Shown piece by piece: positions 57,423-64,000 of a stretch of DNA of 64,000 bases (position 1 is the first letter of the stretch; every line of letters starts with the position of its first letter). The DNA lies in NCBI RefSeq assembly GCF_002257645.1, contig NZ_NQMO01000002.1, forward strand, positions 868,001 through 932,000. The letters run 5' to 3'. The notes below the pieces were generated by a model that saw only the letters and a list, made by a program, of their open reading frames with translations, was not told where the DNA came from and searched no databases. The position numbers and the translations under genes are program-made. The DNA is from Paenibacillus sp. XY044. GTDB taxonomy: Bacteria > Bacillota > Bacilli > Paenibacillales > Paenibacillaceae.

Positions 57423-59510
57423 TTATTTGCCTGCAGCATCATCCGGCTTGGACGGTGTTCCCGAAGCATTCGCAGGGGTGGTGCTGTCGGCCTTGCTGCC
57501 CGCGGGTGTACTGCCTGCCTTGGTATCTGCTGGAGTGCTGCTTGCTTTGGCATCCGCCGGCTTGGTCCCATCCGTCTTGGTCGAACCAGCAGGAGGGGAG
57601 GTTACATCTGTATTCGCATCCGTGATTGCATGCTCCTTCTCCTGATCCTTCCACTCTGGCAGCGACGCCACGTAAGCGTCCGACATGCTGATCAGCTTGT
57701 GCGCCCGCTCGTACGTTTCCTTGGCATCCAGCGGTTTGGTGACCTTGCCTCCGTTCAGCGGGTAGGTCACCCCGTCCGCGTAACCGGAGCCTGGTACGAA
57801 CGCTCCATTAGCCGAAATGAATGAGCCTGAAGGGAGGTAGTACCGCTGCGGCAGCACGGGGCTGTTCTGATTGAGCAGATCCTGGCCGAAGTGCACCTGG
57901 TTCTTCAGCGAGACGCCGATCAGATTGGCCATCGTCGGGAAAATATCCGACTGCCCGCCGACCTGCTCCAGCGTCTGGGCTTTTTGATTCGGCACGGAGA
58001 TGACGAGCGGGATGTTCATCATATCGGGGAGGGTATATTCCCGTCCGTAAATTTCCTTCATCAGTTTTTTCTCTTTGTTATTCAGCGAATAAATCGGAAG
58101 TCCCTGATGATCGCCGTACAGGACGATGACGCTGTTGTCCCAAACGCCGTTTTTCTTCAGCTTGTCTACGAACTGGCCGAGGGCGTAATCGGCATAGTTC
58201 TGGGCCTGGATGTAATCCCCGACGAGGGTTCCTTTGTAGCGGTCGGGAAGCTCCATCTTGTACTTGCGTTCCGGGATGCGGAACGGGTGATGGCCGGACA
58301 TGGAAATGACCTGTACGTAGAATGGCTTGCCGGTTCCCTGCATCTGAGCCAGTTCGTCCGCCGTTTTGGCATAGAGCAGCTCATCCGAGGAACCGAATGA
58401 AACGAGATCGTCTTTGCCGAAAAACTTGTCGTCGTAATATTTTTCCCATCCGAGCGCTTTATACAGCTGATCCCTGTTCCAGAAAACGACGCTGTTCGTA
58501 TGGAACGTCGCCGTCTGGTAACCGCTCGCGGCAAACGTCTTGGGCATGCTCGGCAGCGCCTTATCCGCATATATCTCGGAAGCCGCCCCATTCGATGGAA
58601 CGTAGAGGGAGGTGTTCACGACGAACTCGGCATCCGCCGTATTTCCCTGTCCGACCTGCTGGAAAAAATGCGGGAAATACAAATGATCCTTAACCAGCTT
58701 GTTCATGTTCGGGGTAATTTCCTTGCCGTCGATTTTCAGGTTGACGAGGAAATTCTGGAATGCTTCGAGCTGAATGATGATGACGTTTTTTCCTTTGGCG
58801 GCACCCCAGTATGCCGGCTGCGCCGGCTCGGTCGTTCCCTTCACCTGGGCAACCGCCTCCGGCGTGACCGACTTGGCATCGACCTTAACGTTCTTGGAAG
58901 GGGCAAAGCCCACATACGCTTCGTAGTTGAGAATCCCCATGTCCCGGGCCTGCTGGAATTCGTTCATCCCGCTTCGGAACGGAAAAATACACACGCCGCA
59001 GGCGATCAGTGCCAGGACGGCTCCCCCGGCAAACCAGAGGCGGCCCGTTCGGACGGACAAACTGCGGCCAAAGGCGCGGAACCGCCGGCTGGAGCTGATG
59101 AGGACGAACAGCACGACGATGTCGGTGAAAATGAACAGGTAGTACGGATCCATAAGAGAAAAGACGCTGCTGTTAACCTCCGATACCTGGTTCACCTGGC
59201 GCAGCTCGTGATACGTGACGATAACTCCGAAATACTTATAGTACATAATGACGGCAAAATAAATAATAGTCAGAACCAGGTCCACAATCAGGTAGGTGAC
59301 CAGCTTCTTGCGGTAGGCCAGCGTTTCGATCAGGCAGAAGAGCAGCCATACGGTTGGGATGCCCGTCAGCAGCATCATGCCGAAGCCTCCGGCATTTTCC
59401 CTGAACACGACCGTCCAGACCAGAAGCATTTTTAAAATCATGACAATGGAGAAGAAGATAAAAGGTTTACCTATCAGCGCTCTCCATGAAAAACGGTTAT
59501 GCAAAATCAA
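57423..59510 (-). CDS. LTA-synthase-family phosphoglycerol transferase-like protein
   Basis: A ~695-residue membrane sulfatase-fold protein. Five N-terminal helices (about 15-170) are followed by an extracellular alkaline-phosphatase-type domain. Catalytic features: Glu in IIIQLEAFQ, the Thr nucleophile in GNTADAEF, MSGHHPF, and YGDHQG as the second metal site. Such enzymes polymerise glycerol-phosphate onto lipid (LtaS, YfnI, YqgS). The last ~60 residues are a Thr/Ala/Pro/Lys/Gly low-complexity tail (TPADTKAGSTPAGSKA), unusual in LtaS. The likely start is TTG 59510, six bases after GAAAGGGG; the frame reaches a TTG at 59558 without a ribosome binding site. Confidence 0.88.
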   Translation of the reverse strand: MILHNRFSWRALIGKPFIFFSIVMILKMLLVWTVVFRENAGGFGMMLLTGIPTVWLLFCLIETLAYRKKLVTYLIVDLVLTIIYFAVIMYYKYFGVIVTYHELRQVNQVSEVNSSVFSLMDPYYLFIFTDIVVLFVLISSSRRFRAFGRSLSVRTGRLWFAGGAVLALIACGVCIFPFRSGMNEFQQARDMGILNYEAYVGFAPSKNVKVDAKSVTPEAVAQVKGTTEPAQPAYWGAAKGKNVIIIQLEAFQNFLVNLKIDGKEITPNMNKLVKDHLYFPHFFQQVGQGNTADAEFVVNTSLYVPSNGAASEIYADKALPSMPKTFAASGYQTATFHTNSVVFWNRDQLYKALGWEKYYDDKFFGKDDLVSFGSSDELLYAKTADELAQMQGTGKPFYVQVISMSGHHPFRIPERKYKMELPDRYKGTLVGDYIQAQNYADYALGQFVDKLKKNGVWDNSVIVLYGDHQGLPIYSLNNKEKKLMKEIYGREYTLPDMMNIPLVISVPNQKAQTLEQVGGQSDIFPTMANLIGVSLKNQVHFGQDLLNQNSPVLPQRYYLPSGSFISANGAFVPGSGYADGVTYPLNGGKVTKPLDAKETYERAHKLISMSDAYVASLPEWKDQEKEHAITDANTDVTSPPAGSTKTDGTKPADAKASSTPADTKAGSTPAGSKADSTTPANASGTPSKPDDAAGK

Positions 59511-59962
59511 TCGACGCCCCTTTCGTAATGTTCCACACAGTTCGCCAAGCCCAGCCAAGGGCGCATAGGAAAAACGGCGTACAGTCTATGATTCGCAGGT
59601 TGTCCTGCGAACGGCCGTCCGCGTTCCTCCTTCAGCTTAATAGGATTACCCCTTATCAAAAACGCCATCAGGCCGCAGCAAACACAAGGCTTGTACACCT
59701 GTGCTAAGCCGGGCCGCATGCGGGACAATGAAGTTAATAGTAACTATTACACTATTGCAATTTAAGCACAGGGCCCAGGGAATTGCAAGAATCGCCCGGG
59801 GTGCGAAGAAAGGGGATGGACCCGGTTGGGCAAAGCCTCCCGCACCGGGCCGATGATTGATGAAGAAGGGATGTCATCACTCTATTATATATAGGAAGAG
59901 ACAGGATCATTCCATCGGTGAAAATGAGGTGATCATGCGTGGAAGCAGGGCGGTGAATTGCG
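59511..59962 (-). other. gene-free region upstream of the LTA-synthase-like gene
   Basis: No gene is supported here. It holds the 15-bp palindrome TAATAGTAACTATTA (59735-59749) next to an AT-rich TTGCAATAGTG stretch that may be the promoter, and a hairpin with arms CCCGGTTGGG/CCCGCACCGGG (59818-59851) that may end the metal importer transcript, though it lacks a T-run. Confidence 0.5.
59735..59749. promoter_or_regulatory. 15-bp palindrome, candidate operator
   Basis: TAATAGT-A-ACTATTA is a perfect dyad about 225 bases upstream of the LTA-synthase-like start. Confidence 0.45.
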
Positions 59963-60904
59963 TTATTTCGTCAGTCCGGCATGAATCGTATCGAGATTCC
60001 ATTTCATCATGGCGAGGTAGCTGTCCCCATCTTCCCCGGGCTTGCCGGTGGAATCAGTGAACACCTTGCCGGCTATCGGAACCTCGGTTTCCTTGGAGAC
60101 GCTCTCCATACTGCGCGGGTCCACGCTGGTTTCTACAAACAACGAAGGCACTTGCTCCGCCTTCACGATATCGATAATCCGCTTCATCTGCTCAGGGGTG
60201 CCCTGGTTCTCCGTATTGATCTCCCAAATGTACTGGGCCTTCAGCCCGTAGGCCGTGGAAAAATATTTAAAGGCTCCTTCGCTCGTAACAAGAATCCGGC
60301 GTTCCTCGGGAATGTCGGCAAAGCGTGTCACGGCGTCGTCATGCAGTTTTTTTAATTCTTCTATATAACTGCCGGCATTCTGCTCATAATATTCCCGGTT
60401 AGCGGGATCTGCCTTCGTGAGGGCCGCAAGGGCGTTCTCCGCATAGCGGGTTCCGTTCTCGATGCTCAGCCAGGCATGCGGATCTTGCTCGGATTCCTTG
60501 CCGGCTGAGGTTAGATACATGGGTTCTACGCCTTCGCTCAGTGCGTAGACAGGCGCGTCATCTCCCGATTTCCCCGACGTTTCCAGCAGTTTGGCAAACC
60601 AGCCGTTACCCGTCTCCAAATTAAGCCCGTTATAGAAAATGACGTCGGCATCGCTGGCATGCTTGAGATCCGCCGGCAGCGGATCATATTCATGGGGGTC
60701 TGTGCCGACCGGCACGATCGAATACAGCTCCACGCGGTCGCCTGCAACCTGCTTTACGATGTCGTACAGGATCGAATAAGTGGTCAGCACGACCGGTTTT
60801 TCCGAAGAGCCGGCACTTTTTTTAGATTGACCGGAACAGCCCGCGGTAAGCCCCAGGACCAGTATGAACAAGGCCCCGAGCCAAACCTTCCTTCGACGTT
60901 TCAT
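59963..60904 (-). CDS. Mn/Zn ABC transporter substrate-binding lipoprotein
   Basis: A 313-residue cluster A-I (ZnuA/PsaA/MntA-type) metal-binding lipoprotein. The signal peptide ends at lipobox TAGC (Cys23). Metal ligands are expected in GTDPHEYDP (His), EQDPHAWLS (His), [10 protein letters not shown] (Glu) and VFTDSTG (Asp). A His, His, Glu, Asp set is typical of Mn-specific PsaA/MntC proteins, which favours manganese. The ATG at 60904 follows AAAAGGAGGG. It is the last gene of a three-gene operon with the permease and ATPase. Confidence 0.92.
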   Translation of the reverse strand: MKRRRKVWLGALFILVLGLTAGCSGQSKKSAGSSEKPVVLTTYSILYDIVKQVAGDRVELYSIVPVGTDPHEYDPLPADLKHASDADVIFYNGLNLETGNGWFAKLLETSGKSGDDAPVYALSEGVEPMYLTSAGKESEQDPHAWLSIENGTRYAENALAALTKADPANREYYEQNAGSYIEELKKLHDDAVTRFADIPEERRILVTSEGAFKYFSTAYGLKAQYIWEINTENQGTPEQMKRIIDIVKAEQVPSLFVETSVDPRSMESVSKETEVPIAGKVFTDSTGKPGEDGDSYLAMMKWNLDTIHAGLTK

Positions 60905-60977
60905 ACGATTCCCTCCTTTTAAAAGATTGGATGATAGCAGCGTGGACGTGAACCTTGCTGCCTGCCGGCAGCCGGCG

Positions 60978-61841
60978 TCAAAGTCCTTTCAGTGCGGCCT
61001 TTTTCCGCCGGGTACGGAAATGCCGCCATAGGACGCCTTGTTTCGGCGAGAAGGCCAATGCCAGAATGAACCAGATGGCCGACGCGAGCACGATGGCAGC
61101 CCCGGAGGCCAGGTTGTATTTCACGCTGAAGTACAGTCCAACGACGGCCGATAACGCGCCGAAGCCGGCAGCCAGATAAATCATCACCCACAGCCGGTTG
61201 GTCAGCAGATAAGCGGTGGAGGCCGGGGTGATCAGCATGGCGACGACGAGGATGATACCGACGGTCTGCAGGGACGCGACGGTTACGAGCGTGAGCAGGG
61301 TCATCAGCAGGTAATGGATCAGCCGCCCCGGCAGCCCGTACGCGGCGGACATGACCGGATCGAACGAACTGACCAGCAGCTCTTTGTAGAACAGGTAGAC
61401 GACCGCGACGATCACGATGCCAATGATCAGCGTGATCCACATGTCGGAGGCGCGGACCGCGAGCACGTTGCCGAACAGGATGTGGTACAGGTCGGTCGAG
61501 CTTTTGGCAAAGGTGATCAAAATGATGCCGACGGCAAAAAAGGACGTAAACACGATACCGATGGCTGAGTCGTTTTTGATTCGGCTGTTTTGGCTGACGT
61601 ATCCGATGCCGAGCGCCGTCAGCACGCCTGTAACCACGGCGCCGAAAAAGAAGTTGATGCCCAGCATGTAGGACAGGGCGACGCCGGGGAGAACCGCATG
61701 GGAAATCGCGTCACCCATGAGCGCCATGCCGCGCAGAATAATGAAGCAGCCGATAATGCCGCAGATCATCCCGACCATGACCGATGTCAGCAGCGCCTTT
61801 TGCAAAAAGCCGTATTCCAGGATTCCGCCAAGGAATTCCAT
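60978..61841 (-). CDS. Mn/Zn ABC transporter permease
   Basis: A 287-residue ABC-3-family permease with eight or nine helices ([26 protein letters not shown] and [19 protein letters not shown], in part, are hallmark segments). It pairs with the cluster A-I binding protein downstream and the ATPase upstream; its ATG overlaps the ATPase stop by one base (TAATG). Only one permease gene is present, so the pore would be a homodimer. Confidence 0.93.
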   Translation of the reverse strand: MEFLGGILEYGFLQKALLTSVMVGMICGIIGCFIILRGMALMGDAISHAVLPGVALSYMLGINFFFGAVVTGVLTALGIGYVSQNSRIKNDSAIGIVFTSFFAVGIILITFAKSSTDLYHILFGNVLAVRASDMWITLIIGIVIVAVVYLFYKELLVSSFDPVMSAAYGLPGRLIHYLLMTLLTLVTVASLQTVGIILVVAMLITPASTAYLLTNRLWVMIYLAAGFGALSAVVGLYFSVKYNLASGAAIVLASAIWFILALAFSPKQGVLWRHFRTRRKKAALKGL

Positions 61842-62599
61842 TACACACCCACTCCGTTCTGTTCAAGAAAGGTCAGCTGCGCCGCATAGGCCCGGCTTAG
61901 AATTTCCGGACGGCAGACTTCGCGGGCCGGACCTGCTTTCACCAGCTCGCCGTTAAGCAGGACGAGACCGTCGAAATAACTCTCCGCCTTGCTCAGATCG
62001 TGATGAACCACGAGCACCGTCCGGTTCTGATCCCGCAGCTCTTTCAAAATGGCGACGATGGTCTCCTCGCTGGCGGCGTCCACGCCGACGAAGGGCTCAT
62101 CCAGACAGAACAGCTCCGCCTCCTGAGCGAGCGCCCGGGCCAGAAATACGCGCTGCTGCTGTCCGCCGGACAGCTCGCCGATCTGCCGGGAGCCGAAATC
62201 CTCCATGCCGACCTTCTCCAGGCAGTGATAGGCCAGTTCTTTATGCTGCCGCCGGGGTCTCTTAAGCAGACCGAGCTTCGGGTAGGTGCCGAGCAGAACG
62301 GTATCGATCACCGTAATCGGGAACGTCATGTCGATTTCGCTGCGCTGCGGAACGTAGGCGATGCGGGTCCGGGCTTCCTTAACGCTGCCGCCGAAGATGC
62401 GAAGCTCGCCGTGATCTCGCGGAATCAGTTCAAGGAGCGATTTCATCAGCGTGGATTTGCCGGCGCCGTTGGGTCCAATAATACCGGTCATGCTGCCGGG
62501 AAGAAGCGTAAAGCTGACGTCGCGAAGGGCATCCTTGCCGTGATAGGAGACGAACAGGCTGTCGACGGACACCGAAGGGACGCGGTGACGGGGAAGCAT
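61841..62599 (-). CDS. Mn/Zn ABC transporter ATP-binding protein
   Basis: A 252-residue ABC ATPase: Walker A GPNGAGKST, Q-loop YVPQRSEID, signature LSGGQQQR, Walker B LFCLDEPFVGVD, and switch His in VVHHDLS. It belongs to the MntB/ZnuC group by sequence and context. The ATG at 62599 has a full AAAGGAGG site. It is the first gene of the importer operon and lies behind two dyads that resemble MntR boxes. Confidence 0.93.
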   Translation of the reverse strand: MLPRHRVPSVSVDSLFVSYHGKDALRDVSFTLLPGSMTGIIGPNGAGKSTLMKSLLELIPRDHGELRIFGGSVKEARTRIAYVPQRSEIDMTFPITVIDTVLLGTYPKLGLLKRPRRQHKELAYHCLEKVGMEDFGSRQIGELSGGQQQRVFLARALAQEAELFCLDEPFVGVDAASEETIVAILKELRDQNRTVLVVHHDLSKAESYFDGLVLLNGELVKAGPAREVCRPEILSRAYAAQLTFLEQNGVGV

Positions 62600-62624
62600 A
62601 GCATAAACCTCCTTTGGATTATGA

Positions 62625-62642
62625 AAACTTTGACATAAGTTT
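62625..62642. promoter_or_regulatory. MntR-like operator 1
   Basis: AAACTT-TGACAT-AAGTTT, an inverted repeat 26 bases before the ATPase start. It shares AAACTT/AAGTTT arms with operator 2. Confidence 0.6.
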
Positions 62643-62671
62643 CCCTTGGGACAAATTAATGCACATATATA

Positions 62672-62695
62672 AAAGTTTTTACCTAAGGAAACTTT
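62672..62695. promoter_or_regulatory. MntR-like operator 2
   Basis: The dyad AAAGTTTTTACC/...AAGGAAACTTT (62672-62695) matches the general MntR box form with AAAGTTT arms and a CCTTAGG-like core on the minus strand. Confidence 0.65.
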
Positions 62696-62823
62696 ATTGA
62701 GTATAGGCTAAAACAGATGGGGAGAAATGTAAAGTGTTTTTTTGCCAGGGATGTCCGATTTTCGGAGGGTAAAACGAGGGCGAAATAGCGTTAGAATGCG
62801 GGGCGATAATAGGGGCCGAGCCC

Positions 62824-62860
62824 AAAAAAAGAAGCCCCGATTCCGCGGAATCAAGGCTTC
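62824..62860 (-). terminator. terminator overlapping the end of the lysR gene
   Basis: On the minus strand GAAGCCTTGATTCC pairs with GGAATCGGGGCTTC, followed by T7. The hairpin contains the TGA stop at 62851-62853. Confidence 0.88.
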
Positions 62861-63759
62861 ATATCCTGGTCGTTGATGTGCTGCTTGGCGAACTGCTTGA
62901 ACTGCTCCCTGAGCGGTGAATAGGGCTGGTCGGCGTGAAAGGCCATATAGGCCTTGACCGATTTGCCTGCAGAGCCGGGGGCAGCCAAGTATTGAAGACT
63001 CCCGGAGGCGAGCTCGCTTCGGATGCCGGACAAGGGGAAGAAGGAGATGAACTCTCCGTCCTCCACCGTATGCTTGACCGACTCCGGCGAATTGATGATC
63101 ATGCGCTCCCACAAGTGGATCCCGCTCTCGATCGCGTAGGATCGGGTGAAGTCCCGCATAAAGGAGCCTTCGGCATGCTGGATAAAGAAGTGTTGGGCGA
63201 CCAGCTGGTCGCTCAGCGATTTCAGGCTGGAGAAAGGATGCTCGGGTGCAAAGATGACGACAAGCTCATCTTCCAGCAGCAAATCTTCCTTGATGCCGGC
63301 AGCCGCAACGTCCTGCGAATAATAAAAGGCCAGGTCTACCTCATGGTTGTAGAGCAGCTCCTGGACGGTCCGGCTGGGCTGCACGGTCAGCTCAATCTGG
63401 ATGCCGGGAAACTGCCGGCAGAACCGGTTGACAAGTCTAGGCAGGTGAATCGTCCCGATTAGGCTGTCAGCCCCGATATGAAGAATGCCCTTGCCCAAAT
63501 CGGCGTAGTCCTGCACGGCCTTCCGGGCCTCGGCGGCCAGCCCCGTCATTTTGACGGCGTAGGGGTACAGCGCCTTTCCGGCGTCGGTCAGCAGGATGCG
63601 GCCCCGCTTGGACTCGAAGAGGGCGATGCCCATCTCCTCCTCTAAGCTTTTCATATGAAAGGTGACGGTCGGCTGTTTCATATCCAGCTCTTTGGCTACG
63701 TCAGTCACTTTCTTATATTTTTCAATATAAACAAGGATTTGCAATTTTAACAAATTCAA
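62851..63759 (-). CDS. LysR-family regulator
   Basis: A 302-residue LysR protein: HTH at 1-60 (LLKLQILVYIEKYKK, VAKELDMKQPTVTFHMKSLEEEMG) and a complete effector domain. It resembles the YwfK/CysL group. The best start is TTG 63759, eight bases after GAGGGGG; a GTG at 63780 lies upstream of that site. It is monocistronic and divergent from the secreted-protein gene at 63957, which may be its target. Confidence 0.9.
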   Translation of the reverse strand: MNLLKLQILVYIEKYKKVTDVAKELDMKQPTVTFHMKSLEEEMGIALFESKRGRILLTDAGKALYPYAVKMTGLAAEARKAVQDYADLGKGILHIGADSLIGTIHLPRLVNRFCRQFPGIQIELTVQPSRTVQELLYNHEVDLAFYYSQDVAAAGIKEDLLLEDELVVIFAPEHPFSSLKSLSDQLVAQHFFIQHAEGSFMRDFTRSYAIESGIHLWERMIINSPESVKHTVEDGEFISFFPLSGIRSELASGSLQYLAAPGSAGKSVKAYMAFHADQPYSPLREQFKQFAKQHINDQDMKP

Positions 63760-63956
63760 CGATGATTCCCCCTCGGTCACGTCCGATTCTCTTTCATTAT
63801 AGAATTAATCTATGGAGTCATAAAGATTATATTCTGATATTTATCGTTCTTTTTACAAAACGCATCATTTTACAAAATGATAGAGAACTACAATGAATTT
63901 GTCGGTAAACTTCATAGAGTTACACGGCAAACCAAAATGGGGGGAAACATTAGATT

Positions 63957-64000
63957 ATGAAATTCAAAAAACCGTTACTTATGTTTTGTACGTTGGTCCT
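63957..64000 (+). CDS. start of a secreted protein or transporter subunit (partial)
   Basis: Only the first 14 codons are in the window: MKFKKPLLMFCTLV, a basic N-region and the start of a hydrophobic core, as in a signal peptide. GGGGGG lies ten or so bases upstream. It is divergent from the LysR gene. Family cannot be judged. Confidence 0.6.
   Translation, partial: MKFKKPLLMFCTLV

Overview
The window looks like a chromosome segment of a spore-forming, carbohydrate-degrading Firmicute, most likely Paenibacillus or a close relative. This is inferred, not searched. The support is a complete three-gene GerA-type spore germination operon, strong AGGAGG-like ribosome binding sites, frequent GTG and TTG starts, cre-like CcpA sites, two c-di-AMP (ydaO/yuaA) riboswitches, a high density of one-component regulators (LysR, AraC, MerR, MarR, TetR, HxlR, GntR/YtrA, LacI, WYL), a DUF2935 protein and many sugar-processing genes. 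I see no rRNA, CRISPR array, insertion sequence or prophage. Two tRNA genes are present: Leu-CAG on the plus strand and Pro-CGG on the minus strand.

Layout. 1-4.2 kb (plus): the end of a plant cell-wall locus with a GH28 polygalacturonase (cut by the window edge), an alpha/beta hydrolase, a CE8 pectinesterase and a GH43 enzyme, closed by a shared terminator. 4.3-8 kb (minus): gerAA-gerAB-gerAC-like operon with 4-bp overlaps and a candidate sigma-G promoter. 8-14.1 kb: WYL regulator, DinB protein, an ArsR-type HTH fused to a GyrB-like ATPase domain, a two-component system, and two small membrane proteins transcribed away from it. 14.2-16.1 kb: LysR regulator and DUF2935 protein. 16.3-22.6 kb (plus): two Gfo/Idh/MocA dehydrogenases, two sugar-phosphate isomerase/epimerase-type TIM barrels, an AraC regulator and a MATE transporter. 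22.6-26.3 kb: a protein resembling an enolase-superfamily capping domain, tandem c-di-AMP riboswitches in front of an alpha/beta hydrolase, csaA and a DinB protein.

26.3-34.5 kb: a LysR/MFS divergent pair, a VOC protein, a GNAT acetyltransferase, a THUMP-type RNA methyltransferase preceded by a 14-codon leader peptide and a terminator (a candidate ribosome-controlled attenuator), a LysR/O-methyltransferase divergent pair, a TetR regulator and an SDR. 34.8-44.3 kb: a secreted propeller/Big2 protein, a MerR-TipAS/MFS divergent pair, a MarR gene opposite an uncharacterised TIM-barrel protein, HxlR, a second MerR-TipAS gene with a textbook 19-bp-spacer promoter, and a YtrA-like GntR-ABC operon. 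44.6-52 kb: LacI regulator, alpha-glucoside-type ABC importer (binding protein and two permeases) and a GH65 phosphorylase, with cre-like sites, which together form a disaccharide uptake and phosphorolysis unit. 52-57 kb: tRNA-Leu, an AraC/MFS pair, a TetR/MATE pair with three repeated operators, and tRNA-Pro. 57.4-64 kb: an LTA-synthase-like protein, a Mn/Zn ABC importer with two MntR-like dyads, a LysR regulator and the start of a secreted protein.

The most interesting items are the HTH-GyrB ATPase fusion, the leader-peptide attenuator before the RNA methyltransferase, and the two riboswitches in series before a hydrolase that is not a usual c-di-AMP target. Function calls come from motifs read by eye; no database search was possible.
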